Shown one piece after another: positions 48,779 through 61,560 of a DNA stretch of 64,000 nt. Position 1 is the first letter of the stretch, and each line of letters starts with the position of its first letter. The stretch lies in NCBI GenBank assembly GCA_030068075.1, contig CM057839.1, forward strand, positions 47,644,960 to 47,708,959, read 5' to 3'. Source of the stretch: Paguma larvata. Lineage: Eukaryota > Chordata > Mammalia > Carnivora > Viverridae. Below the pieces are notes generated by a model. The model was not told the origin of the DNA and ran no database searches. It was given only the letters and a program-made list of their open reading frames with translations. The translations under genes and the position numbers were made by a program.

Positions 48779-50290
48779 TCTGTGAATTTTAAAACAAGAA
48801 CACATTTACAAACAAAACTCAATTCTTTATTTAAGTATTTAAGGAGTAGACTGACTTTATTATGGTAAACCTCTCTCTAAAGGTTATTTGACTTCCCAAA
48901 TATGTCATTACAGAGAAGTGCAGATATATGTTTTCCAGATTAAAATGTTATAATGGCAATGCCATCCTTTCTCCTTAATATAAGAATGTGTTTTGCCTCA
49001 TGATTGTAAGGAGACCTGATTGTAATGAAGCAAATGTCAGACATAAGGGGATGTAGAAAATTACTAGAGAGACTCAGTGTGTCCTGATGAATCTATCTAG
49101 TAAAGGAAAATTAAACAGTACCTGATTACTGTTTGCTAAGACTGGGCTCATCTGTGCACACATTTAATTTATGGTTTTAATTTACCTTTAATGTAAAATA
49201 TAACTTCCAAGGTTTTAATATATCACTTGTCCTTAATAAATCTGTCATGAATGTGAGTTAGTCTTATATAATTTTTAGAGGCAATCTTGGAGTCTAAGAA
49301 AAATTCAACTAAATCACAGATTTTAACGTTTGCTATATATAAAAAATATGCCTGCAATAATACTTCAGTATTTAGTAGTGATATTTGCATTGAATGGAGA
49401 AAAAAAGCCAAAGATTAAAAAAAAACAACTCTATCCTTTAGAATTTTCTATATTAGCATATTTTAGTAAGATAGGACATACGACTCTTGAAATGGCTAAT
49501 CTTCTGTATATTCAATTTCAAGTGATTGGTGTTTACAGAAAAGAACTCAAGGAGCATAATCTAGGAGGATGAAAAGAAATGAGATGTTATTGTGAGATTC
49601 AAGGACAGAAGTTAAAAACTCTTAATCATGAGCTAAAAGTTCACTGATATCTGCTTATTCTGATCACATATGTCGTGTTAACCATATTTAGAACTATTAA
49701 TGATTTTCAAAAACCCTTCCTTAAGGATAGCACTTCAAAAATATTTTAGTTTAATTTGCACTTTTAGTATTTAACAAAATACTCTAAAAAGTGGAAGTTA
49801 AGAAAAAAAAAGGAGAGAGAGAGAGAGAAAGAAAGCATTGTGAACAGTGATCAGTATGCTTTCCTGGCTTATCTTGCTTCTGTGTCATGAATAAGATTAG
49901 AAATGTATTTTTTTTTTTACTCAGCTTTCATTTTTATTTATCGGTCAAGCACGTCTGGGATATACACCACATCATCTTTCTGCTGAAATCTGTCCTTTTC
50001 TTGGTTCATATTAGAAAGCAAACACATAATTTCCATTATATAATGCTGGGGAGTGGGAAGTATAACATTGAAAAATCTTTTTATACTTATTTTCTTTTTA
50101 GTTGGAATAGAAAATATGTCTACAGAGCTTTGAATTAATTGGAGTGTTAAAAGAAAAAAAAATTGGAGTTAATGCTTAAGGCCTAGGAGAAGGAGACACG
50201 TAAATTGCACGCCCTGACTGAGAGCAGAGGGTTGGCCAGCACTGGCACTCAGGACAGGTTCAAGCTAAATTGACCAAGTGCATTACAAGC
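48779..50290. other. No gene recognised downstream of the pseudogene
   Basis: I could not decide whether some of 48779-49330 is further DDX3X 3' UTR from a longer transcript. The A-run at 48770 makes the shorter end more likely. A short purine repeat (gagagagagagaaagaaag) lies at 49814-49836. Frames of 62-83 codons have no domain. Confidence 0.45.
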
Positions 50291-50296
50291 TACACT

Positions 50297-50509
50297 TTAT
50301 TTTTTATTTTTTTAACTTTTATTCATTTTTAAGACAGAGAGAGACAGAGTGCAGGCAGGGATGGGGTAGAGAGAGCGGGAGACATGGAATCTGAAACAGG
50401 CTCCAGGCTCTGAGCTGTCAGCACAGAGCTCGATGTGGGGCTCAAACTCACGAACTGTGAGATCATGACCTGAACAGAAGTCAGATGCTCAACCGACTGA
50501 GCCAGCCAG
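50297..50509 (-). mobile_element. SINEC (felid type), minus strand, head end clipped
   Basis: The tail side reads 'acttttattcatttttaag'. The body is complete to 'ccgactgagccagccag', but the terminal 'ggcgcccc' of the head is missing, so it is slightly 5'-truncated. Confidence 0.93.
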
Positions 50510-51659
50510 TTTCAAATGCGATAGTATAATACTTGGAAAATATATATTTTAAAATTATTAATCCTTTATTTCATGGCATCGATCCAATCAATTTGTTAGC
50601 CTAGTGCTCTTTCCAAGAGGGAAGGTGTTTAGGAGGTATCCTGGATTTTGTTTCTAAAATCCTAGTCTCTTTGAATAGTCTACAAAAGTGGGTTTCTCAA
50701 GATACTATGAAGAGTGGAGAGACATGTTGGTGAGGGGAAATAAAGGAAGATTCTAGAAAGAGAAAGAAAACATTTGAATCCTGTTTCTTCCATGCAAGAG
50801 TCTAAAGGTGATAGCAAATTTCAAGTATTTCCTGGGATATGATTGTAGAAGGTGTATCTGTGACTCAATATAAGAGGCCTTTATTCACTCAGTTTGACAG
50901 GATATTTATTGGCTCTTTCTAAATGAAGAGATGCATCCCAAATTTATTGATTCTTATCAATGCAGGTTATACTGAGTCACTTAATTCTAGGAAAGTAAAC
51001 ATATATAGAATATTAATTATGTTAATATATAAATATTAAGTATGAATTTTAACTGACAGTGAAATAGTATTTGCTTAGGTCAACACCAGTTATTAACTAT
51101 TTTTACAAGTAGCATTCAATTATTGTAGTCTATGCCTGTGTCTCAGTATTTGAAAACTATACCACCTAACCTGTATTTTAAATTATGTCACAACATCTCA
51201 CTCTATGCACAGTCCCATATTTAGTATTATCAGCTATCAAGAGAATTGCCAGTAATTTCCAGAAACACAAAGTAATTTTAAAAGTTCTTAAATAAAATCT
51301 TTACTTACAGGTTATTCACTCACAGCCAATTTTTACACAGTTTTAATTTGCTTGGTTAGCTGGTTTCCAGTATTAAAGAAATTAGAGGCTATAATTCACA
51401 AGTGGGCAGGCTGATAAATACAGGTACAATAAGAACACTTTTTAATTATGGAAGACTGACAGTGACAGTATGAAGTACCTGAAAGTGTAAATACAGATGA
51501 CACTAATATATAACTTGATAGGAATAAATAAGAGCTTAACAAGGAACATAAAGGAAACAAAAAAAAAAATCAAATCCTAATGGAAACTTTTAGTTATTTT
51601 TATGCTGTTCTTGTTAGTGTAATAAGTCTAATTTCCACCTCTCGATTACCTTACAGCAT

Positions 51660-51661
<2 letters not shown>
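50510..51661. other. No feature recognised
   Basis: Unique AT-rich sequence without an assignable frame or repeat. Confidence 0.4.

Positions 51662-51701
<40 letters not shown>
51662..51701. repeat. (AC)n microsatellite
   Basis: About 20 uninterrupted AC units preceded by 'catgt'. It is likely length-polymorphic, and the alternating purine-pyrimidine sequence can adopt Z-DNA. Confidence 0.97.
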
Positions 51702-51704
<3 letters not shown>

Positions 51705-53967
51705 ACAGCGTATTCTAATGATCTGATTGTTGCCACATACATACATCAAAACTCCTCTTGTATATGATGAATAAAGAAGAAATTTTTCTATCAAGGAAGT
51801 CTTAACAAAAAAGAGGAAGTATATAATTGTGAAAATATCTCATAGTGAATGCCACTCTAGTTATTATGATAAAGGCAAGTGTAAATGTTGACAAGATATT
51901 CTGATACTCTGCATAGAGACAAAACTGCTTCAGGCTCCAAGGGAGTCAGCCATTTTGCACACATCAGGCTGCCTAAATCTGTATGCTCTGGGAATATCAG
52001 GATATAGTGACCATAAAGGACACTTGGCAAGCTTATGTGGGAGAGTAGAAACACTCTAAGTGTGTCTAAGTATCTGGCTAGGGTAAAACAAAAAGAAGGA
52101 TGGAAATGCCAAAAGAGGAGTGCAGACTCTTGTGGAATGCACAGTGTGTAGGATTTGCAGAAATAACTAGCAACTGCTTTGGGAAGTGCTAAGGTCCTGT
52201 TTTAACTAACATAGGGGTCATCACTGCAGTAGGTATTTATGACTTATTTTGGTGCTTGAAGATGAAAGTTCTTCAGAAGGTTCGTATCTGCACCACTATT
52301 TATGCCCAGGTAAAGTCGGTGGTACCGTGCTGTCCTGTGTTATGATTACATAAAACACAGAGTTTTATGAATTTCAACCAGAAATTTTTAAGCAATGGGC
52401 TACATCTTGTATTTTAAGAGGAATTATTCTCTGAAATCCTAACTCTACCCCTACTTGGTGATCCCAGCTGGACCTCTTTTCACTTGAAATTCTAGCCTAC
52501 AGCTCTAAACAGTTTGGTCCTTGCTGATTCTCCCTGGGTCCCATGGTGACCCCTTTAGTCTTCTTGAATCAATAGTTCTTCTTAAGTAGGGAAAATAAAG
52601 CTCCAGGCCAAAATAAGATAGAAAGAGCAAAGAAAAAAAATAATAAAGAACTGGCACAGCTTTCTCTCATGTGATTTCTTTAACTTCATTCACTAAAGGC
52701 CACATACTCAGTTTTTTTAAAGTCAGAGAATCATGATGGGAAGGAGAAAATCAATATAATCTCTTTTTCATTGCAAGTTAGGTATTATTCAACATTCTTC
52801 TAATGACTGTTGGTCTAGTTCTAAGTACATCTTTTGTGGTGTTTTTCATTATGCCATAGTCTCTTCTCAGTACCCTTTCTTGTATGTCTATCATACTAAT
52901 TGACTCCCTCTACTACTCTAAAGACATGGGGGTGCTGTAGGTAGATTTGGGGCCAATTTGTACTTTGCCTTCTATCATCATCTCATTTCTAAGATAGTTT
53001 TTATATTTTAGTGGTATCGGTTATTGCTGCAACAAGTAGGATACAGCCCAAAGCACATCTTATGACTGAAAAAATACTCTATTTAAAATATGATATTTTA
53101 GAATTATTATACATTGATATTAGTGTATAATTATGAAACCATAGGCTTATAAATTTTGGTGTCTTGGTTTAACATAATGGCAATGTAGTTTGAGGACAGG
53201 CAAGGTTTTATATTGTTAATAGAATGAATAGTATTTGGTAATAGATTAAGAACGGGCTATAAACAGTAATGAATGTTTAGTTTTGGATTAAGAAACTTGA
53301 TAGAAAGGGTGGTAAAATCAGGTTGTATGTGGTAGGATTGAGTTAGTTACTCAATTACATGAGAAAAATAGGCAATCAGTGTATGCATATTTAAAGCTTT
53401 AGAAAGGTCTTGAGAGAAATACATGTTTGCCAAACATTCCTGTAAAAGTGCAGCCTAAGAAGAGAGAATGGACAGAAATGAGTAGATGTCCAGAATTTTG
53501 GCTCAACAACTGCACCAATTAGTGATCAGGGAAATGCTGTCTTTTAAACATGATTCAGATTTGCAGGATTTTCAGGTCATATCATCTTAAGGAATCAAAG
53601 GTCTGAATTCTTAGCATTTTATGGAATTTGAATATTGCCATTTTTTTCAAAATAATGATCAGGTTGATTTCATATTATAGCAATCAGAATTTATTTCATC
53701 TTACTTAATTTTAGGTTTATCAGCTGCCATGAAAGAATTTGTACTATTTAATACTTTTTATGCTTTTAGAGCATGTAATCATGAACAGAGAAACTACTTT
53801 ATATTTGTGTATAGTGTTAGATTTTTAGATATTTTAAGAAGTACTTAAATTATAGATACATTTATTATTTAATATAAAATAGACTTAATGGTAAAATTGC
53901 TTAATCTTTGCTATCAGCAGCAATTAGATAACTGGATACTGTTTTATTTTGATGTTGAAGAGATTTA
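51702..53967. other. No gene recognised
   Basis: Over 2 kb of unassigned sequence. A minus-strand 65-codon frame at 51857-52054 has no domain. I see no named repeat. Confidence 0.45.
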
Positions 53968-54152
53968 TTTAAAAATCCACATAAAAGGGGCACCTGGGTG
54001 GCTGGGTCGTTTAAGCATCCAACTTTGCCTTAGATCATGATCTCATGGCTTGTGAGTTGAAGCATGGCATTGGGCTCTGTGCTGACTCTTCCCATGCTCT
54101 CGCTCTCTCTCTCATATAAATAAACATTAAAAAAACTTTTAAAAATCCACAT
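53968..54152 (+). mobile_element. SINEC (felid type), internally deleted, 16-bp target duplication
   Basis: The body (about 53986-54136) begins 'ggggcacctgggtggctggg'. After 'gggctctgtgctgact' it jumps to 'cttcccatgctctcgctctc', so the central part is lost. The flanks tttaaaaatccacata (53968-53983 and about 54138-54153) are perfect direct repeats. Confidence 0.95.
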
Positions 54153-54153
54153 A

Positions 54154-57100
54154 TTTTGAGGAAAATTGCCAACAACATTCCATACTCTCCTCACAATTAT
54201 GCTGAGGGATGCTGAAAGATTGTCAGTAGTGAGTAAGAAGGTAAATATATCCTTAACATTTGAGAGGATGGTAATAACAAGGATAGACCTGGAGTGGAGG
54301 ATATATTTATGTTATGGGATAGGCTATTAAACAGTCTCCTTCTGGAATGAAATTAAAGTTATTCCACTGTTTCTCTAGCTAGTTCCGTGTCACTCATGGA
54401 AACTTGAAATCCTCAGCCTTTACTGGGAGTTCTGTTTAATTTTCATAGAATGATCTAAAATAAATATTCGTGAAACTCAGAGCTCAGAAAGGAAGATATT
54501 TCCAAGGTTTTAATAGTGCAGGGATAAGAATGGGGATCATATTTTAGTTCTCCATGTGTCCTTTTCCATTTTCTGTCATGGAAATGGAGACTAATAAATG
54601 GGTTCTCCAAGCTTTAAGTTTCTGTATGTAGGAAAGGTAGTGTCATGTAATTCAGTGCTTTCTTGTAGCAATCTTTTGCATTTACCTTGTCATAGAAAAT
54701 CCACGGTTAATTTTAAAAAGGCAAAAAAATAGATAAGAGTCAACTCTAAACTACAATTTTAAATAATCGACATTTTCTATTCGTCTGGTCCTACCTGGGT
54801 TTATCCCATTGGGTTTTATGGCCTTTATACTTTGCTTCTTGCTATTAGAGAGGGGAACAGATAGATGAGTTTTGTATCCAGATTACAAACACTCCCAGTG
54901 AGGACAAATTATATATCTCTTGACCTCTTACATTTTAGACCATAGTTGACTTTCTTTAATATTTAGGAATTCCTCTATTTTATATATATCTGATTGACAA
55001 TCTTTTATTTGAAAACTTTATTTGAAAATCAATAATTATTGTACATAATGCTCTAACCCAGGACATTCTGGAATATGGTAAACGATAGTTGGTTACTTGG
55101 ATATGTTTTAATAATACTTCTCATTTTATTTTTAGAGCAAATAATTTTTTTATGATTTAATTTGGAAAAAAAAGGACCAATGCAGGAAACATTGAAAATC
55201 GGCACTGTTGTAAAATAGGTGAACATTTTACTAATCTTTAATCCCATGAAAGTGATATCAGATTACATGATTAATAGACTTTAGCAAAATTCTTCAAAAT
55301 TTTTTAGTGAAAAAAGTCAATTCACAAAAGGAAGTTTCACTAATTAAAAATATGAGTTATAACTTACCTATTTTGAATGTTCTTCTGGGATTGGTAAGTC
55401 TCTGTGTGCATATCTGTTTTCTAAATTTTGGTAGGTAATAATAATTATAATGAATGTACTATTAAAGAAATGAGAAACACATTCATATAAAATTGGAAAT
55501 AAAAATAATAAAATTGGAAATGAATGCTGTGTTTAATATCTACATCATACATTTTATATTTCTGAACTCTCCTATAAAATTCAATTCCTTAACATCTTGT
55601 CACATATGCTATGTTATATATATTTATATATATTTATCTGTTTAGCTTCACACAATTGAATAACTATGCGCATGTCATCTTGTGCTCTTTTTCACTATTT
55701 TTTTATTATTATCTTTAACACAAATATATTTATGAATACACATAGTGAGTACACAGTGTATCAGAGTATGTTCCTCAGGGAAAAAATATTACCACAAAAA
55801 TAAGTCTGTTATTTTATTTGTAAATAGGTTTTATTCTATATGGATCACATCATAGAGGAGTCCATAAATTAAGTCATAGTATATACTAAAGAGGAGGATT
55901 TCTGTTTAAGAAATTAATTTTGTGTTTGAAATTCTTTCTAAAACTATGATTTATGAACTGGAAGAATTATAAATCCATATCCTGGAAAATTCTATCTACA
56001 AAGGATTGTATATAGTAATATTAATATTATAGATGTTTTTTATTCCTGGAAACTAAATCTCCTATAATTTTGACTTATCAAAATAACAGATAACTCTTGT
56101 TACATATGTGAATATATATGCTATATATAGAACATATATACACACATATATATACTATATATAATACAGAGAAATTACGTCAATTTTTAATATTCTCTAA
56201 GTTTATTCCGCGCTTTGAGCATAATTATTTTTGTTTCATTCGATGGATTAAATTGATATTTATCCATTATTATTTTGCCATTATAAATTCTCAGGTCATT
56301 ATCCTTTATTTTATGCATTTATTACCTGTGCACTATTTGCTATACTAGTTCATTGTACTGAAATTTTGATCTTGACACATTTTAGAGAGGAACACAAGTC
56401 TTATTTTCAAAAAATAAAAATAAAAATTCTCTTGGAATTATGTGTAAGTGTCATCATTGCAGGTGTAGAATTTTCAATTATGTGTCTTCCAGTCAATACT
56501 TTAAGGTTGGTCTTCCATTGTTTTTTGACACTTTGCATTTTGAGGTCTGGCTATTTTTTTGTTGTTGCTTTATTTTTCCATTAAATGAGGACTTAATTTT
56601 GCCTCTGTAATTCTCTACATTTGTGAAGATATTCTTTTTTAATTACTTTTTATAAGTCTTGACTGGTAGACAGTGAACAATCTCTCTTTGCATATTAAGA
56701 ATTTCTTATAGTTCAGAAAAAAGGTGTCTTAGGCCATATATACAAACACTTTTTGAAAATTTTGTGTTAGCTCCTTATTTTTATACTGCCTTGTTATGTA
56801 TGTCATTCACATGAAAAATGTTTTCAACTTATATTTTGTTGTTGTTTTTAGTTTTGAATTGTGAATTTTCTCAATACACATTTCTATAGTGCCAAATTTG
56901 CACTTCACTTAGCCTAATGCTAATTTCTTGTTTGACTGCAACATTTATGCTATTGTCTCCTTTTGCTTTCATTTTAGCTATCTCTTTATTATTTTACTTT
57001 TCATTTGATATTTTATAAAATTAATAAAACTATTTAAATGATTAAACCAATGGCCTTTAAATAATGCCTTTTTAATGACATCAATGAACACATTATATCT

Positions 57101-58500
57101 ATGAAGTGACTCAACGGTTGCTACTTCTTTCCAGAATATATTGTTAGAAATATTACCAAAGTTTCTCTTTTTCCAGCTTCTTTATTGAATAGAGCCTCAT
57201 TCCCTCCTACTATAACTAATTATCCAACCATTTCCCTTTACAGAGGATGACAAATGGTTCAATTTTTCTATAGTCAGTGGTATTATTACTGATTTAGCAA
57301 TATTTTAAAATTCTTGTTCAGAACTAAGAAAAATTTTCTGTTACTGCTTTATTAAAGTGAAAACAAAAGCAAATTAGAGGTATAAACCTAATGGTGCAGA
57401 AAACTTGGTATCCATTTATTTAGATATATTAAAGCAGCTGTTCCCTACTTGGTGTAAGGAACTAGTCAGCACACATGCAAGGACTGACCTTCATTTACTA
57501 AAATTAAGTGTATCTCTCAAATCCTATTGTAACTCATGAACCAGAACAATAGGCATATGTAAAATGTAAATATGTAAAATTATACTTAGGCATTTAGTAA
57601 GTTTAGAATTATGTATAATTTCATGCGATGCTTCTCTAATTAAATTACCCCATTGAAATTATTGAACACAATTATTTTAGGTACATTCAAAAGAAAGACA
57701 GTCAACAGATGTATCCCTTTTTAGATTTATAATGTATTTCACTTGAGATATATCAATATAATAATACTTTTGATACAGGCTTTTTCACAGACTGGGTGTT
57801 TTCATGCAGAGGTAGCAGTAATTGGAAGATATATTTGAGAATAAGAGCAAAGTAAGTTTTTATTTATTTTAGATCAGCTAAAGGAAACTAAATATTTTGT
57901 GTTCCTTTTAATGTGGAAAGAGGAAAATTATCTAAGTATAAAGAACAATGATACCATCATACAGGAGTAACTCCAGAATACATGTAACCAGTATTTGGGT
58001 CAAAATACCTATGCGCAGGGAATAGGAGACATAAGCAAATGAAAATAATTCCCTGAAAGTAGCCAAAAACAAATATTTACAGTTTCAGGTTATGTGAAAC
58101 AGAATAGTAAGATGCAAACAATTACGGGGGATGTTTAGTAAACATCTTTGAGAAGCCTTTGGCATGTGTTCCTGAATAATTTGGAAAGTTCATATCCAGT
58201 AGAAAGCACCATTTTTATTTAAATAAAAATTTGTCTTTAAAGACTTAGAGTCTTTTTAGGTTGTATACTAGAAATAAAATATATATATTTAATATTGCTG
58301 GGAATTTGCCCAAGATATATCAATAAAACATGATATGAATTTTAAAAAAATATTGTATGTCAAATATTTATATGTTAAAATTCATAACAACACATTTCCT
58401 CATGACTTTTTTGCAGAAAACAATCTAATAGCTAAGAATAAGTAACAAGTAAAGACATTTATACTTACCTTGAGAATTAACAGAATATCTAATCCTTTAT
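54154..58500. other. No gene recognised; long AT-rich stretch
   Basis: More than 4 kb with no repeat that I can name. AT-rich simple patches lie at 55612-55640 and 56110-56165 (ta/ca alternation). Frames at 56118-56348 and 56366-56584 are hydrophobic but AT-driven, with no family resemblance. Some of this is probably old L1-derived sequence too decayed to assign by eye. Confidence 0.4.
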
Positions 58501-58521
58501 ATCTGTGTTTATTTCAGGATC

Positions 58522-58965
58522 TTAGAGGAACTTAACTAAAATAAAAACTGATGTCCTGCAGCTATTACATAGGGCTGTATAATTGAAATAATTCATGAGA
58601 TACCATGCTTTATATTTGTATATGACTTTAATACAACAAAAGATACAAATCAGCAAGATTAATAAAGCACAAGTGCCCATAAGAGATATCCAAGAATTCC
58701 AAATACAGCTGCCAAGATTCTTTTTGTTACACAGGATGTGTTTCATCTTTGGATCATGAACCACCAGGACATGTATGAAATATTTTGGACCTACAGACCA
58801 CACAGGCTCATTAGAAGAGAGGTCTTTTATACAATTCTGGTCACATAGCCAAAAGCAGACTACTACATCAGGATCAAAAACAGAAACCACGAGAATATAA
58901 CAGAAGCTAGGCATACAAATTATCAGTCTGGACATTGTCCATAAACAACTCTGGTATGTTGGCAC
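58522..58965 (-). other. Unassigned 147-codon open frame with a membrane-like segment
   Basis: This is the longest frame outside recognised repeats apart from one that runs through the U6 fragment. The translation is cysteine-rich and has a strongly hydrophobic segment at about residues 94-113 (SLMGTCALLILLICIFCCIK). That segment is followed by basic and aromatic residues, and another hydrophobic stretch lies near residues 14-45. There is an AATAAA shortly downstream of the stop on the minus strand. I do not recognise the family. Possibilities are a fragment of an old retroelement membrane protein, a decayed processed pseudogene, or chance in AT-rich DNA. No splice sites, promoter or second copy support it as a gene. 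Confidence 0.25.
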
Positions 58966-59630
58966 AGGTCATCCTCTTGTCTGCTTTGGACCCTGGTCTA
59001 TATTAATCAGTAGTTAGTGTTTCAACCTTGCCATTGATCTGTCAACACCGTGACTCTAAGCATCCTTGAATATAAACACAGGGCTTCAACAGCCTAGCTG
59101 AGATTAATCTTTTACTTACAAAGAGAAGAATCATATAAAGATACTGGCAACATGACATCTCTCAAGTTGAGAGACAGAGGCCATATGCACTCAAGGTTCA
59201 CAAGTAGAATGTTCTGATACTGCCTAGAAGTTTTTACTCTTTGTTTTTTTATCAAAAAGGCCATAATTTCAGCATTCTTCTAACTAAATCAAATATAAAT
59301 TTTCTAGATTATTACCATAATGAATGAAAAACATGCTCTTCTTCTTTCCCAGTCTTTGTTTGTTCACGGAATTGTACTATAATTGAACTTCAGCAATCAT
59401 GCTTCAATATTTAACAAAGGTCTCATAAGAAAATATTTGATAAATAAAATAGTAAAACACTGGCTCTCTACAACTATTCTAAATAAAAGAATCTGAATAA
59501 ATGGAAAGAGAGCACACTTTAAAAATTCTGTATGTTTACCAATATTCTAAAATTACTGTCATGATTTGAGAATAATTTATCAATAAACATATAGAAGACT
59601 AGTACTAATTACATATTACACAGAGACTAA
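58966..59630. other. No feature recognised
   Basis: Unassigned. The stretch up to about 59230 has the same composition as the frame to its left and may belong to the same unknown unit. Confidence 0.35.
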
Positions 59631-59631
59631 T

Positions 59632-60084
59632 TTTTTTTTGTTTTATTTACCAAATTAGTTAACATATAGTGTAGTAATTGTTTCAGGAGAATTTAGTGAT
59701 TCATCGTTTACATATAACATCCAGTGCTCATTACTACAAGTGCGCCTCTTAATATCCATCATCCATTTAGCCGATCCCCCCACTCAACATCCCTCCAGCA
59801 ACCCTCTGTTTGTTCTCTATATTTAAGAGTCTCTTATGGTTTGTCTCCCTCTCAGTTTTTATCTTATTTTTTCTTCCCTTACCCTATGTTCATATGCTGT
59901 GTTTCATAAATTCTACATATGAGTGAAATCACATAATATTTATCTTTCTCTGGCTGACATATTTACTTAGCATAATACACTCTACTTCCATCCACATTAT
60001 TTCAAATGGCAACAGATCATTCTTTTTAATCTCTGAGTAATATTCCATGGTGTATATATACCACATCTTCTTTATCCATTCATA
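59632..60084 (-). mobile_element. Carnivore L1 3' end, antisense, 5'-truncated
   Basis: 'ttagttaacatatagtgtag' and 'catccagtgctcattactac' begin the 3' UTR. 'ttaagagtctcttatggttt' and 'ctacatatgagtgaaatcac' follow. ORF2's C-terminus ends at 60084 ('gagtaatattccatggtgta', 'cttctttatccattcat'). On the minus strand the frame at 59929-60126 reads KKMWYIYTMEYYSEIKK, the conserved L1 ORF2 tail. This is a typical truncated copy. Confidence 0.9.
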
Positions 60085-60584
60085 GAGACACAGTGATCGA
60101 TCCAAGAATCTTCCCCTTTCTGACATCCCCCCACCCCAGAATCCTCGATAGGAAAGCAGAATGGGTTACAAGATTAATCATTGTTTTTGTTTGTTTGTTT
60201 GTTTTGTTACCACTATTTTATACAATTCAAGGGTCATATGAGTTAATGTAGATACTTAATATAACAATTGCTTTCCACAAAGTACACTTAAATAAGTGAT
60301 AACTATTATCGTAATACTGGAGGCAAAATTTCAAACTTCAGAGGAAATTTTTGCAACGAGAATATAGAATTCGAACCTCTATACTCAGATTTATTACAAT
60401 GTATTAAGTCATAAAGTATGCATAAAAATAAAAAGAACTAAAAAGAAAGACTTAAGCTTGAGAAGCCATCAATATGGTGAGAAAAGGAAAACAATTGATC
60501 AAAGGAGTCATTGTAAAACTTAGAGAGCTAAAAATTATCAAGAGTATGAAATTACACAGAAGTTTAAAGGAAGGTACTCTTTCT
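60085..60584. other. No feature recognised
   Basis: Short (TTTG)n at 60186-60206; otherwise unassigned. Confidence 0.4.
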
Positions 60585-60730
60585 TAAAAATTGTTTTAAC
60601 TGGAGTATAGTTAATTTATAATATTAAGTTAGTTTCAGGTATAAAACATAGTGATTTAATTATCTATTAGGAAATACCATGAGAAGTGTGTTACAGTATT
60701 ATTGACTATACTTTTGGTTATAAAATAAGT
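60585..60730 (-). mobile_element. Antisense L1 3' UTR fragment
   Basis: 'actggagtatagttaattta', 'agttagtttcaggtataaaa' and 'cagtattattgactatact' match the same L1 3' UTR region as at 37385-37610. Confidence 0.6.
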
Positions 60731-61352
60731 ATGTAAAAGAAGGTATTTTAAAGAATGAAGTAATCTGCAAGTTCAAATCTGGCCAAAAGTCATGGAACCT
60801 TAGAATGTTCTATCACTTAAAATTTATTTTAATTTAAGTACTTTTTCTTTCCAATTCAAGAAATCACACTGAAAAAAAAAAAAACATTATTGTGACATAT
60901 AGTACCTTCAGTGAAGATAGATGAAAATAATTATTTGGTTCAAGATTATAATGTTGTATGCTTAAATATAGAAAATAATTACCTGTGTGATATTTTTGTC
61001 TGTTAAGTTTCTGTTTAATAACTGTCAAGCTTGAAAATTTCCTATCAGATGGTTATGCTATACTGTTTTTCATTTACTAAAATCAAAAGGCTGTGGCATG
61101 CTTATTAGGAACAGAATGGTCTACTTACATATCTTTGGTTTTGGTCCTCCAGAAACTCTTACCCAATTATAATTACTGGGGAATTTTTCATCTCCATTGG
61201 GGAGTAAGTTCTAATTTTTTTTCTTACTGTAATATTCTCAAATGTCACTGGATGTCTTATAGTCAAATAGACTATCCTATTACATCTGTGTGGCCAGCTG
61301 TAAGTACTCAAATTTAATTTTACCTAATGCATCATGAATGCTATCTTTTTAG
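60731..61352. other. No feature recognised
   Basis: Unassigned AT-rich sequence. A 74-codon frame at 61093-61317 shows no domain. Confidence 0.4.
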
Positions 61353-61560
61353 AACAGTCGTTCTCAAACTCTTGCATGCTGTAAATTGACATAGGGGACT
61401 TGTTAAAACACAGATTGCTGGTCTTGTTCCAGAGTTTCCACCTCATGCATTTGAAGCGGGTCCAAGAATTTACATTTCTAAGAATTCCCTAAGTGATATA
61501 AGTGTTAGAGCTGAGACTAGTGAGGGACTCAGTGCTTTAGAATAATGATTTATACCTGTT
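61353..61560 (+). mobile_element. MER5-like hAT (Charlie-group) MITE
   Basis: 'cagtcgttctcaaactcttg', 'ggacttgttaaaacacagat', 'tgctggtcttgttccagagt', 'caagaatttacatttctaag' and 'ttccctaagtgatataag' follow the MER5A/B consensus order. That family is a short non-autonomous hAT DNA transposon widespread in placental mammals. It is diverged and non-coding. Confidence 0.75.
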
